Source: Plesiocystis pacifica SIR-1 (GTDB taxonomy: Bacteria > Myxococcota_A > Polyangia > Nannocystales > Nannocystaceae). Taken from it: 56,530 bases of DNA. The stretch lies in NCBI RefSeq assembly GCF_000170895.1, contig NZ_ABCS01000066.1, positions 1 to 56,530 of the forward strand, written 5' to 3'. A program made the translations under genes and the position numbers. Of this stretch, positions 33,301 through 41,142 are shown piece after piece. A model generated the notes under the pieces. The model ran no database searches. It worked only from the letters and a program-made list of their open reading frames with translations, and was not told where the DNA came from. How positions within the stretch are numbered: the stretch's first letter is position 1; the number at the start of each line of letters is the position of its first letter.

Positions 33301-35129
33301 CACTCGGCGTCGATCTCCGCGGGCGGGATCTCGAGCAGCAAGTTCGAGAGCGCCGCCGGGTCGATGAGCCCCTCTTCGAGGTCGGCGAGGGCCATCTGGG
33401 CGATGAGCTGGGTCTCCGGGCGGAGCAGGTCGCCGACGACGGCCAGGCGCGCCCGGGCCAGGTCCGGGCGGTTGGCGGCGAGCTCGGAGAACAGCGCGGC
33501 GGTCTGGAAGTCCGTGGTCGCGGCGACGCGGGTGCCCTCGTAGCGGCTCAGGCGGTCGCGGACCATGGGCAGCTCGCCGGAGCCGAGCCAGGGCACGGGG
33601 GCGAACCATGACGAGCGCACGTTGGCGGCCCCGTCGAGGGCGTCGAGGCCCGCGGGGTAGTCCTCGCTCGCGTCGTCGAGCTTGCCGAGCTCGACGAGCA
33701 GGTCGCGGCAGTCGTCGCCAAAGAGCGCGCGCTCGCGGCAGATCCCGACGCGCGCGCCGAGGTCGTGGCGCTGGGAGGCGAGGGCGGCGAGGGCCCGCTG
33801 GCGGACGCGCCGCGGGGCCTTGCGATCGATGGCCACGGAGGCCTGGATGCCGAGGCCGACGCGGGGCGAGGCGCGGCCCCCCGAGGCGTCGAACAGCCGG
33901 TAGCTCGCGCGCCGGGCCTCGTCGACGTGGCCCTCGGGGGCGTTCTCCATGTCGAAGCGCTGGGTCCACTCGGCCAGGTTGTTGGAGCCCTCGCCGCCGT
34001 GCTTGCGCCGCCAGCGGGCGAACTGCTCCCGGCCCTCGTCGGTGCCCGACTCGAGGGCGACCATGGCCGCGAGGGTGTCGGCGAGGTCGTCGAGGGCGGA
34101 GCTGGGCGCGTCGCCCTCGGCCGCGAGCTCGGCGAGCAGCTGGCCGGCGTCGCCGAAGCTGCCGGTGCGCAGCATGTCCGTCGCCCGGCGCAGCTGGACG
34201 GTCCACCGGGCCTCGCCGCTGGTGCCCTCGAGGCGCAGCAACCACCGGGCCTGGGCGCCGAGGATGTCGTTGGTGTTGGTCGCGAGATCCGGGAGCAGCT
34301 GGGGATCCTTCGTCAGCACGCCGCGCTCGACGGCGTCGAGGACCAGGCGGGCCGAGGCGGCGTCGGGGTCCCAGCGATCGGCGTCGAGGATCGCGTCGAG
34401 CCAGCGCTGGAGGTTCTCGCCGCGTCCCTCCGTGGCGGCGCGGTCGGCCTCGGGCCACAGCAGGTCGACGCCCTCGAAGCCGAGCGCGCCGATCTGCTCG
34501 GGGGACAGGCGCGGGGCGCCCTCGGGCATGCTGTCGCCGTCGTGGGCCCGCCACTGCAGGCGCTGGAGCGCGGCGAGCTGGCGCGGGCGGGTGCCGTAGG
34601 CCGACCACAGCCGGGCGTAGCCCCAGCCGATGTCGGCGGTCTGGGCCGTGAGCAGGGCGCGGTCGATGGCCTTGCGCTCGCGGGCGGGGTTGTCGAGGAA
34701 CTGGGCGGCCTCGAGCACGAGGGGGCCGTCGAGGGCCGCGTCGCCGACCTCCACGGCGATCGCGGCCGCGCCGGCGAGGGCCTCGCGGGCGGCCTGCTCC
34801 CGGGCGGGGTCGGGCTCGAGGGCGAGGCGGGCGAGGACGAACTCGACCCGGGCCAGCTCGAGCTGCTCGCGGGCGAAGGCCCGAGCCTCGTCGAGGTTGC
34901 CGAGCTTCAGGGCCCCGAGCGCGGCCTCGGCCGCGCGCGCCTGGGCGCCGGGCCCCGCCTCGCCGTAGCGCCCGAGCGGGCCCAGGGGAACGCGCGCGCG
35001 CAGATCATCGCCGTCGAGGGAGGCGAGCTCCCGGGCGACGGGGGCCTTGGGAGCGGCGCAGCTGCTCGCGCCCAGGGCGAGGGTGAGCGCGACGAGGGAG
35101 GCGAGGGGGCGGTGGGTCCGCGAGACCAT
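27333..35129 (-). CDS. Giant (2598 aa) TPR-like lipoprotein with C-terminal transglutaminase domain
   Basis: The signal peptide ends in L-G-A-S-S-C (Cys ~24), so the protein is a lipoprotein. Residues ~40-1350 are dense Ala/Leu/Glu/Arg helical pairs of TPR or solenoid type. A mixed alpha/beta region follows (~1400-2150), and a D-P/A-K-rich linker (D-A-D-P-D-S-D-P-D-A) lies near residue 2150. The last ~120 residues are a transglutaminase-like/cysteine-protease core: G-D-C-T-E-Y-A (Cys ~2511), A-H-A-W-V (His ~2545) and E-V-D-P-T-A-G (Asp ~2560), a complete Cys-His-Asp triad. Family members are peptidases, amidases or protein cross-linkers. It is the last gene of the leftward signalling cluster, with its own -10-like box. 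Size alone makes it unusual; substrate unknown. Confidence 0.82.
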   Translation of the reverse strand: MVSRTHRPLASLVALTLALGASSCAAPKAPVARELASLDGDDLRARVPLGPLGRYGEAGPGAQARAAEAALGALKLGNLDEARAFAREQLELARVEFVLARLALEPDPAREQAAREALAGAAAIAVEVGDAALDGPLVLEAAQFLDNPARERKAIDRALLTAQTADIGWGYARLWSAYGTRPRQLAALQRLQWRAHDGDSMPEGAPRLSPEQIGALGFEGVDLLWPEADRAATEGRGENLQRWLDAILDADRWDPDAASARLVLDAVERGVLTKDPQLLPDLATNTNDILGAQARWLLRLEGTSGEARWTVQLRRATDMLRTGSFGDAGQLLAELAAEGDAPSSALDDLADTLAAMVALESGTDEGREQFARWRRKHGGEGSNNLAEWTQRFDMENAPEGHVDEARRASYRLFDASGGRASPRVGLGIQASVAIDRKAPRRVRQRALAALASQRHDLGARVGICRERALFGDDCRDLLVELGKLDDASEDYPAGLDALDGAANVRSSWFAPVPWLGSGELPMVRDRLSRYEGTRVAATTDFQTAALFSELAANRPDLARARLAVVGDLLRPETQLIAQMALADLEEGLIDPAALSNLLLEIPPAEIDAEWIIEGRLPGEPAEAAQMFPGRSRLARFARGMAMARMGAWQPATAELLGTLEVVEGEARGIVAGRLALVAQLAGESTLYARALTITEGESPDAFMLSFVRARAAEAAGRPEIANRHYADALAKRPTSRTAFDGVLRTLPLARRELDRVRDALLVFPDRATHWHASALLDAAANPERAGGLALDGHLMTSLWLAREDGDAALALGEPAARVATTAEAGLDRILLQLRGTPMASEAFPIAVKALDWLAAMPADLRVEYRDVELWLTLLIRPDDEFIGLLDSPHLYDGYPEARDPGNSMRLLIDARKRRAIDDMFTWSLARAELWGVEDEVTQVELARLYGPISDPALAEFACVHIIRQDEFDLATERCVPLWNETGGTAFMAPDVAYLALNRPELVRAKGLDTDSLFSAAERIPALAEDSTWLINASLWASLQDDDRAGARLRVEQLARAPFARELDDIEWGQVQFRGPLVRQQVLAEYDPEDRRRLARVAGLAVRSLDFVAAELYSRRLLAWLSPEAGEGPELTAEAPQVLAAQRLEGETSDAELQLMALFSLGMGELAEEDLLAGRIERDALLALFDAYAEDQGLSAYEPALEQFPDCQVAMLMALEGYQEARMRDQAIEMARALVALRPTHPLVLGEALPLLTGPEDLDSARTLLAAARVLHPEDPWLSDAVLPTVLTDVDDVLPGWLRDPADYDRARAKVDLDTLARLQPERQLNVEVSAEAFFPAQTTSTGADRLGVSSPIPLSSGGDGASVEESEFSRVQFVVREARASRCEGVQCAESLIAEWSERGYAVLWVRERELPAGPAVEFVVADDESVINNVVIPSGGNVFVLVSGSTPEDFGAFLPHLELLHESFRALDYHLGPNAAETLRSAGLEAPKDDLRWRGRRALARLSSAPASEGADACVLSADPEFAPLWQPLQPSARAELLLDLYLTTKDARERRALLACTRPDAPEAARLTLLALLDSDATSYEFGRAAAKVHDQRLINDARRILYVDREPAVSDPGLTTAGNQPPFGLLQVIAALPDAQARDLTREMLGRRDPRMRALALLATGAIDYFGDGGLSPATAPRDSRTDPQALYDVVEKGKASDALVALDSLMGHPGAPALAAMRARADAMIAEGVDDEIERSLALSLGWVIARHLEKEDRKRLVALAAAISLTPEDGDTRRAERTREVIEGFVEDFDAGRKLLAKRKATTNSENPDLWARLRQARPAARSSEQVAGMSLAELIPGADWTFVRVGNAGLFATSLEGLLRRLAPANPADAYLVRAIVYDMVLEGGFSILAEEGGLDLSKPIECASPKGSQSFVCSASITDRERVLSILADREMGDDAGVSIPLSVATDMAALPLTLGALPIMLHAIVESPEDDFGGGESVEIAAERVRSSRTIAGFDLEYYATVEVESDNVVVDSEHYLFLDDRLLIFSGSDLAELLLRETPKGVDPLARAPAFAEATERWRDGVAMQAVDFADELGMDQIALELVLDNAGLEFRATGTSDGVGDYGTLDQLLPEGAVSSLSLALDAEGVAESFEDMELERCAAQAVDIPAPKPDADPDSDPDAKADAKPAKCGLAEGDKLPPSTLVAASKAASLGWYANPGDSLWQPWVLALPLDAKVRRAAKAAKIPLPSKARTITEHGGLFWLTRDGALVVATTKALAEAALARPDVVAPKLPPFARGHLDGRRAAEVMRGMIDTYEGESRGNYIRILATMVGLVDEVEFSGEWVEAKEGKLRAIVRLNLAESEEELELIDRWLASPEVSNASKLPRHLASADTQSRLQYGVRVQNAEQFAATSIPDDNPRMRVEILGDDELRLTVLPSSSVPAGTSDPLDEAERERMLDEDGLMRVTDPKIVALAKQLRVPGNDAATVAAVVRTVHEKVRYEITPKSLDAVTILERGQGDCTEYALLTVTLLRAAGIPAKLQEGMAAGGDEMVAHAWVAWHDGKRWREVDPTAGMTTVGSGHLELKVVDVLAMISLGRFEITEIKVMP

Positions 35130-35136
35130 CCCCTCG

Positions 35137-35142
35137 ACGGTA
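35137..35142 (-). promoter_or_regulatory. -10-like box TACCGT, 7 nt before ATG 35129
   Basis: Minus-strand TACCGT, seven bases, ATG. It suggests the giant gene can be transcribed on its own besides any read-through from upstream. Confidence 0.4.
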
Positions 35143-35223
35143 GGGGACGGCGAGGGTCAGTGCCAGTGCTTCCCCCCGGATCGAGGGCGATCGGGGCCGT
35201 GAAAGGGCACGCAGCGGCGCCGC

Positions 35224-36774
35224 TCAGGGGACGAGCACGCGGATCTGGGCGGTGTCTTTGCCCTTGACGCGGGGCCCCACGACGATGTGCTCGGGATCGA
35301 GGCCGAAGCGCTCGACGGCCTCGTCGACGATGGCCCTGCTGACCTTGCGATCACCCCGGACCCGGAGCTCGACGTGGGCCTGGCTGAAGCTGCCCGCGAG
35401 CAGGCCGAGCTCGTCGATCAGCGCGTCGCGCTCGAGGGCGGCCTCGCCGTGGTGATGCACGAGCACCAGGCGGTCGCCGCCGCGGCGCTCTTGTGCCGCG
35501 CGCGTGACCGCGTCGGCGCTGCCGCTCGCGCGGTGGGCCAGGGCGACCTGGGCGAGCACGCTGTTGTCGAGGGGCGCGTGCGCGGGCGCGGGGGTCGAGA
35601 GCACGCCGACGGCTCGCCACAGCGCCCAGCTGCGCTGGAACAGGGGCTCGATGGAGACGGCGCCTCGGCCCGAGAGCCCGGCCGCGCGAGCGGCCGCGTC
35701 GAGGTCGGCGTGCTCGAGGTAGGCGAGGGCGTTGAGCAGCGCGATGGCCTCGGGGGCACCCGCTTCGCCCGCGATGCGTCGCGCCGCCTTGGGCACGTCC
35801 GCGGCCAGGGTCTCGGTGCCCTCGAGCCACAGCTGGCAAAAGCGGGCCAGATCGTCCCCGCGGGCGCGCACGACCCCTGCCGGGGCGACGGCCACGAAGG
35901 GGATGAGCTGCGGGGCGTCGGCGCTGCTCAGGGCCAGGGCGCGGCTGTCGACGACCGCGTCGGTGTTGGCGGTCCGGGTCGAGCGCTCGATGGCGCGGGC
36001 GCTGACCCGGGGCTTCGACTCTCGAGTGCTGCCCGGCTGGACCAGCTCGACGCGATCGAGGTCGTCGCCGTGGGCGTCGAGGACGTGGAGGGCCAGGTAG
36101 GTCGAGGCGCGCCCGGGCTCACCCTCGACGCGGATGGTGCTCGCCTTCGAGCTGCCGGTGTTGACCAGCCAGTCCCGCGGCTCGAGCACGAGGGCGTCGC
36201 GGCCCGTGGACCAACCGAGCACGAAGAAGACCTCGGGGTCGAGGGCCCGCAGGCGCTCGTAGGAGGCCACGAAGGTCGGCAGAGGCAGGATCGCCAGCTC
36301 CGCGCCGCCCTCGACCGCGCCCCGGGCCAGGGCCGCCTCGAGGCCGGCGACCTCGGTGGTCACGGTGAATCGGGCGTCGATGCCGTGGGCCCGAAAGCGG
36401 CTGTCTTCGCCGGGCGCGAGGCCGTCGTTGGCGAGCACCCCGGGGGCGACGAGCTCCCAGCCGAGGCCGACGACGTGCAGCGGCTCGGGCGGAGGCACCG
36501 GGGCCTCGGGGGCGGCCTCGGGGGCGGCCTTGGCTTCGGCCAGGGTCGGCGCCTCGCCGCGGGCGAGCGGCTCGGGGGCAGCCTCGCGGTCGGGCGTGAC
36601 TTGGCTCGGCGGGGCGCTGGGCTCGGCGCTGACGTCGGTGTGTTCGAGGGGCTGGGTCGCGCGCGCGTGGGCCGGGCTCGCCGGCTTGAGCGCCAGGCTC
36701 AGGCCCAGGGCCGTGGCCAGGCCCGCGATCAACACGAAGGCGAAGGGGCGGGTGGGGGAGGGCTCTGCGTTCAT
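35224..36774 (-). CDS. Periplasmic-binding-protein-like protein with N-terminal anchor
   Basis: 516 residues from ATG 36774, two bases after the HtrA stop (an in-frame GTG at 36783 would overlap that gene). Residues ~10-30 form one membrane segment, followed by an Ala/Pro/Glu linker to ~95. Residues ~98-345 look like a type-II substrate-binding fold (V-V-G-L-G-W-E-L-V-A-P-G-V-L, A-E-L-A-I-L-P-L-P-T-F-V-A-S-Y, V-F-F-V-L-G-W-S-T-G-R-D-A-L). The C-terminal ~85 residues (H-V-E-L-R-V-R-G-D-R-K-V-S-R-A-I-V) have an OmpA-like alternation, but this is uncertain. It probably senses or delivers a small ligand in the periplasm for the neighbouring signalling genes. No permease gene is nearby. Confidence 0.55.
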   Translation of the reverse strand: MNAEPSPTRPFAFVLIAGLATALGLSLALKPASPAHARATQPLEHTDVSAEPSAPPSQVTPDREAAPEPLARGEAPTLAEAKAAPEAAPEAPVPPPEPLHVVGLGWELVAPGVLANDGLAPGEDSRFRAHGIDARFTVTTEVAGLEAALARGAVEGGAELAILPLPTFVASYERLRALDPEVFFVLGWSTGRDALVLEPRDWLVNTGSSKASTIRVEGEPGRASTYLALHVLDAHGDDLDRVELVQPGSTRESKPRVSARAIERSTRTANTDAVVDSRALALSSADAPQLIPFVAVAPAGVVRARGDDLARFCQLWLEGTETLAADVPKAARRIAGEAGAPEAIALLNALAYLEHADLDAAARAAGLSGRGAVSIEPLFQRSWALWRAVGVLSTPAPAHAPLDNSVLAQVALAHRASGSADAVTRAAQERRGGDRLVLVHHHGEAALERDALIDELGLLAGSFSQAHVELRVRGDRKVSRAIVDEAVERFGLDPEHIVVGPRVKGKDTAQIRVLVP

Positions 36775-36776
36775 GG

Positions 36777-38054
36777 TCACCACGACTTGGCGCCGAAGGT
36801 GCGTCGCTCGGGGTAGCGATCGTCGGCGGCGATCAGCTCCGAGAGTTGGCTGACGGGGACGGCCAGGTTGAGGTTCTGGCCGCCGATGAGGCCGGCCACG
36901 GACACCCCGATGACCTGGCCGTGGGTGTCGAACACGGGCCCGCCGGAGTTGCCGGGGGAGATCGGCGCGGACATCTGGATGTAGCGCTCGCCCTCGTAGA
37001 TGCGCCGGGCGGACACGACCCCGGTGGTCAGGGTGTGATCGAGGCCCAGGGGGTTGCCGATCACGCTGACCGGCTCGCCCACGGCCACGGCCTCGGAGTC
37101 GCCGAGGGTGGTCACGGTGAGCGCGACGGACTCGGGCACGCGCTCGGGGTCGATGCGCAGCAGGGCCAGGTCGACCTCGGGGTCCGAGGTCAGCAGCTCG
37201 ACGCTGTCGATGGTGGTCCCGTCGATGAGCTCGACCTCGATGCGGCCGGCGCCCTCGATGACGTGGTGGTTGGTCGCCAGGGTGCCGCGATCGTCGATGA
37301 AAAAGCCCGTGCCGCTGCTCTTGCCGCCGAACATGCCGAGGGGGTCTTCGGGGGTCACGGTCAGCGCGACGACGGCGGGGGCGTAGCGCTGGAACAGATC
37401 GGCGGGGGTGTAGCTCGGATCGCCCTCGCGCTTCGGGTCCTCCGGGGCTTTTGCTTCGGGCTCGGCGTCCGCTTCGGCATCGGCTTCGGGGTTGGGTGCG
37501 GGCTCCGGCGTCGCGGCGGCGGCCTCGAGCTCAGTCTCGTCGAGAGTCGGGGCCTCCTCCGTGGCGTTTTCGTGCACCTTTGGTGCGGAGGGTCCCGCGG
37601 GCTCGAGCGCCTCGGGGCGGTCCGCGGCGGCGAGGGTCTCCCGCGGAGCCGGCCCCGCGAGCCAGCGGCTCAGCTGCGAGGCCCGGGGGCGCTCGGCCTG
37701 CTCGAGGCGCTCGGCCTCGACCCGCAGCGGGGAGCCGAGCACGCCGCCCGCGAGCACGCTGGTCGCCAGCGCGGCGGCCATCCAGCTGCCCGAGAGCACG
37801 TCGCGGACCAGGCCGGGGCGGCGCTTGTCGGCGTCGGTGGGCAGCAGGCGATCGGCGAGCAGCGCGGGCACGGCGACCAGCACGACCGTGGGGACGAGCA
37901 GGCGCAGCCAGCCGTTGTCGACGAAGGTGCCCACGGCGGCCATGCCTCCGAGGGTGGCCAGGGGCAGGCCGACGAGCATGCCTGCCCAGGCGGTCAATCC
38001 ATGGACGGCGCGGAACACCCGACGGCCGCCCGTCTCACTCGTTTCTCGAGCCAT
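36777..38054 (-). CDS. Membrane-anchored HtrA/DegP-like serine protease without PDZ
   Basis: 425 residues from ATG 38054, with AGGAG ~8 nt upstream. Three hydrophobic segments lie in residues ~18-108 (T-A-W-A-G-M-L-V-G-L-P-L-A; L-L-V-P-T-V-V-L-V-A-V-P-A-L-L; M-A-A-A-L-A-T-S-V-L-A-G-G). A Glu/Ala/Pro-rich linker covers ~115-215 and a trypsin-like domain ~218-412. The triad is intact: T-N-H-H-V (His264), V-D-L-A-L-L (Asp295) and P-G-N-S-G-G-P (Ser370). The protein ends soon after the domain, so no PDZ domain follows, unlike DegP/DegS. It probably processes envelope proteins. Its stop is 2 bp before the next gene's ATG, indicating one operon. Confidence 0.85.
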   Translation of the reverse strand: MARETSETGGRRVFRAVHGLTAWAGMLVGLPLATLGGMAAVGTFVDNGWLRLLVPTVVLVAVPALLADRLLPTDADKRRPGLVRDVLSGSWMAAALATSVLAGGVLGSPLRVEAERLEQAERPRASQLSRWLAGPAPRETLAAADRPEALEPAGPSAPKVHENATEEAPTLDETELEAAAATPEPAPNPEADAEADAEPEAKAPEDPKREGDPSYTPADLFQRYAPAVVALTVTPEDPLGMFGGKSSGTGFFIDDRGTLATNHHVIEGAGRIEVELIDGTTIDSVELLTSDPEVDLALLRIDPERVPESVALTVTTLGDSEAVAVGEPVSVIGNPLGLDHTLTTGVVSARRIYEGERYIQMSAPISPGNSGGPVFDTHGQVIGVSVAGLIGGQNLNLAVPVSQLSELIAADDRYPERRTFGAKSW

Positions 38055-38130
38055 TGCACAACTCCTGCACGGCGGGGAGATTCGAGGGGTCCCCGCCGCG
38101 GCGAGGGATGCAACGCCGCGCTTCGTGGCG

Positions 38131-41115
38131 CTATTCCGGATCTGACGCGGGCTCGGCTGCGTGCGTTTCGAGCCAGGCCTCGACCTCGGCGAGGCTGCGG
38201 CGCTTGACCGTGGCGTACTCGAGGTAGACCGCTCGGGCCTGGCGCGCGAGGGCGACGGCGCGGGTCCGATCGGCCGCGCTCGCGCCCTCGCGGCTGACCA
38301 GGGCGCGGGCCAGGGCGAAGCGCGCGTCGGCGAGCTCCCCGGCGTCGCCCTCGTTCGCCAGCGACAGGCGCTCGGCGGCCTCGAGGTCGGCGATGGCCTC
38401 GTCGAAGCGCCCACGGTCGAGCTGCGTCATGCCGCGCACGGACAGGGCCAGCCCGACGAGGGTGTTGTCCCCGCCGTAGGCGCTCAGCCACACGCTGCGC
38501 GCCCGGTTGATGTTCTCGATGGCGCTGTCGAAGCGCCCTTGCTGGCGGTCGAGCATGGCCAACACGGCGTAGGTCGAGGCGGTGCTCGGGTGGTCGGGGC
38601 CCCGGGACGCGAGCTTGATCTCGAGGGCCCGCTCGGCGTAGCCGCGCGCGGCGTCGAGGTTGTCGAGGGACAGCTCGGCGTTGCTGAGGTTGTTGAGCGA
38701 GCTGGCGACGTCGGGGTGCTCGGGGCCGAGCACGCGCTCGCGGATGGCCAGGGCCCGCTCGTGTCTGTCGCGGGCGTTCTCCCAGTCTTGCTCGAAGCCG
38801 GCGAGGGAGCCGAGGTTGGACAGCGAGGCCGCGACCAGCTGGTGCTCGGGGCCGAGCACGCGCTCGCGGATGGCCAGGGCGCGCTCTTGGAGCTCGCGGC
38901 TGGCGGCGTAGTCCGAGCGCGCTTGCTCGATGATCGCCAGGTTGTTGAGGGCGCTGGCGATGCCCAGCTCGTCGGGGTTGGGGTCGCCCTCGCGCAGGCG
39001 CAGGCAGGTCTCGAGCAGCGCGCGGGCCCGGTCGGGGTCGCCCTCGGTGTAGGCCACGATGCCGCGGGTGCAATTCAGGTTGGCCCAGGCCTCGTCGGTG
39101 TCGACCGCGGCGGTCATCGCCCCGGCGATCAGGTCCCACTCGGTCGCGTCCTCGGCCGGGCGGGCCTGCTCGTAGCGCATCAGCCAGACCAGGTTCCGCG
39201 CCGCGCTCGCGGCCTCGCGCTCCATGCCGCTGGCGAGGGCGAGCTCGAGGCTGCGCAGGTAGGCCCGCTCGGCCTCGTCGAACTCGGCGGCGTCCTCGAG
39301 CAGGTTCGCGCGGCGCAGCCACGCGCGGGTCAGCAAGGGCGCGTGGTCGAGGGCCTCGGCCTCGGCGATGACCGCCTCGAGGGCCCCCCTCGCGGCCGCG
39401 CGCTCGCCCGCGTTGTGCTTGACCTGGAGCTCGATCAAGCGGCGATCGAGGGCCTCGGCCCTCGCGGCGGCGGCCGGATCCTCGGGCGGGGGGAGCTCGG
39501 CCATGAGCTCGCGCAGGTCGGCGCAGCGCCCGAGCTGCGGGAGCGCCGCGACGCTGTCGAGGGCGGCCCCGAGCCGCTCGGCGATGGGCGGCGAGCTCTG
39601 GCCGTGCGCGCCGATGCGCTCGATCTCCTCGACCGTCGCGCGCAGGTGGACCAGATCGCGCTGCAGGCAGGTCGCGCGGCGCTGGCTGAGCTCGCGCTGC
39701 TCCGGCGAGCTGAGGTCCCGGGCGGCCTCGCAGGCGTCGACTCGGGCGTCGACCCAGGCCTCGGCGTGCGCGTCGAGGCGGGACTCGAGCTGGGTCCAGA
39801 CCGCCGGCGCGTGCTCGAGGCCGGTGTCGAGGATGGCCGCTCGGACCCGCGCCCTGGCCTCGGCGCCCCACACCGCCTCGAGCTCGGCCTGGGCGTCCTC
39901 GCGGCCGTCGAGGGTGCAGACCTGGGCGTCCGCGCGGGCGCTCGCAACGACGATCGCGATCGAGGCGCCGAGGATCAGGCTCAGGCCCAGGCCCGCCCAC
40001 AGCGGTCGTCGGCGGGGCGCGGGGTCGTCGGCGAGGGCCTCGAGCAGGGCGGCCATGTCGGGCCAGCGCGCGTCGGGGTCGCGGGCCAGGCCGCGGACGA
40101 CCGCGCGGTGGACCCACGCGGGCACGTCGGTGTCTCGGGGCGGCGGGCACAGCTGCTCGTTCTCGACGGCGTAGAGCAGCGCGCCCACGGTCCCGCCGGG
40201 GTAGGGGCGCTCGCCGTAGAGGGCCTCGTGGAGCGAGGCGCAGAAGCTGAATTGGTCGCTGCGCGCGTCGACCTTGCTGCCCCTGAACTGCTCGGCGGGC
40301 ATGTAGGCCGGCGTCCCGATCAGCGCGCCGGTCCGGGTCAGCTTGGTGTCGGCGGCGGCGGACTCGGTCAGCTGGGCGGGCGCGTCCTTGGCTCGGGTCT
40401 CGGGGGAGGCGTCGGTCTCGGGCGGGTCGGCTTCGTTGGCGCTGCGGGCGATGCCGAAGTCGAGCACCCGCACCCGGCCGTCGGCGCCGAGCATCACGTT
40501 GTCCGGCTTGAAGTCCCGGTGGACCAGGCCCGCGCCGTGGGCCGCCGCGAGGCCGCGGCCGGCCGCCGCGAAGACCTCGAGGACCTCGCGCCACGGCCGA
40601 GTCGGGCGGGGGCCGTCCGCGTCCTCGCCCGTGTCGGGGGCGAGCTCGGAGGCCGCTTCGAGCCGCATCCACGCGCTCAGGGTCTGGCCGGCGACGAACT
40701 CCATGGCGACGAAGAGCTGGCCCTCGTGGCTGCCGACGTCGTGGACGGCGACGACGTTGGGGTGGCCGAGCTGGGCGAGGGCCTGGGCCTCGCGCTGCAG
40801 CCGGGCCCGGGCGCGGTCGAGGGTGGGCTGGCGCGTGTCGATGAGCTTGAGCGCGACCTTGCGGTCGAGCTCGGGGTCGTAGGCCGCGAGCACGACCCCC
40901 ATGGCCCCGGAGCCGAGGCGCTCGAGGACCATGTAGCGGCCGACCCGCTCGACCTCCTCGTAGTCGTGCTCGCCCTCGCCCCCGCCCTCGGCCCGGGCCT
41001 CGCCCATGGCCTCGAGGTCGAGGGTGTCGAGGTGCCCGGGGAGGGTCAGGGCCGCGGAGTCGGTGGGATCCCTGGAGATGGTGTGGTCGAGGCTGGGCGG
41101 CTTGGACCCCGTCAT
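38131..41115 (-). CDS. Ser/Thr protein kinase with transmembrane segment and TPR repeats
   Basis: 994 residues. Kinase domain ~60-340: G-S-G-A-M-G-V-V loop, V-A-L-K (Lys90), V-H-R-D-F-K-P-D-N (HRD 199-201) and D-F-G (219-221), all intact. The H-R-D-F-K-P-D-N form is common in myxobacterial kinases. An activation-segment region with A/E/T-rich insertion follows. One membrane span (L-W-A-G-L-G-L-S-L-I-L-G-A-S-I-A-I) lies near residues 370-395. The C-terminal half is extracytoplasmic and mostly TPR, with units of the type R-A-L-A-I-R-E-R-V-L-G-P-E-H. It would sense a protein partner outside and phosphorylate cytoplasmic targets. It lies between the receiver-Hpt gene and the HtrA gene. Confidence 0.92.
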   Translation of the reverse strand: MTGSKPPSLDHTISRDPTDSAALTLPGHLDTLDLEAMGEARAEGGGEGEHDYEEVERVGRYMVLERLGSGAMGVVLAAYDPELDRKVALKLIDTRQPTLDRARARLQREAQALAQLGHPNVVAVHDVGSHEGQLFVAMEFVAGQTLSAWMRLEAASELAPDTGEDADGPRPTRPWREVLEVFAAAGRGLAAAHGAGLVHRDFKPDNVMLGADGRVRVLDFGIARSANEADPPETDASPETRAKDAPAQLTESAAADTKLTRTGALIGTPAYMPAEQFRGSKVDARSDQFSFCASLHEALYGERPYPGGTVGALLYAVENEQLCPPPRDTDVPAWVHRAVVRGLARDPDARWPDMAALLEALADDPAPRRRPLWAGLGLSLILGASIAIVVASARADAQVCTLDGREDAQAELEAVWGAEARARVRAAILDTGLEHAPAVWTQLESRLDAHAEAWVDARVDACEAARDLSSPEQRELSQRRATCLQRDLVHLRATVEEIERIGAHGQSSPPIAERLGAALDSVAALPQLGRCADLRELMAELPPPEDPAAAARAEALDRRLIELQVKHNAGERAAARGALEAVIAEAEALDHAPLLTRAWLRRANLLEDAAEFDEAERAYLRSLELALASGMEREAASAARNLVWLMRYEQARPAEDATEWDLIAGAMTAAVDTDEAWANLNCTRGIVAYTEGDPDRARALLETCLRLREGDPNPDELGIASALNNLAIIEQARSDYAASRELQERALAIRERVLGPEHQLVAASLSNLGSLAGFEQDWENARDRHERALAIRERVLGPEHPDVASSLNNLSNAELSLDNLDAARGYAERALEIKLASRGPDHPSTASTYAVLAMLDRQQGRFDSAIENINRARSVWLSAYGGDNTLVGLALSVRGMTQLDRGRFDEAIADLEAAERLSLANEGDAGELADARFALARALVSREGASAADRTRAVALARQARAVYLEYATVKRRSLAEVEAWLETHAAEPASDPE
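38715..38880 (-). repeat. 40-bp exact direct repeat within TPR coding sequence
   Basis: Bases 38715-38754 and 38841-38880 are identical. The 126-bp period equals 42 residues, the TPR_12 unit. Identity at synonymous positions points to recent duplication or gene conversion. Confidence 0.85.
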
Positions 41116-41123
41116 CGGCCCTC

Positions 41124-41129
41124 AGGATA
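41124..41129 (-). promoter_or_regulatory. -10-like box TATCCT, 8 nt before ATG 41115
   Basis: Minus-strand TATCCT, eight bases, ATG. It lies in the 27-bp gap between the receiver-Hpt gene and the kinase gene, suggesting an internal leaderless promoter. Confidence 0.4.
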
Positions 41130-41142
41130 GCGCGGCCCCGCG

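Noticed and set aside
27304..34608. 2434-codon open frame on the minus strand, and an opposing 1870-codon frame (27999-33611)
   Set aside because: Both are alternate-frame shadows of the TPR-transglutaminase gene. That gene has a signal peptide, lipobox and catalytic motifs; these frames have none.
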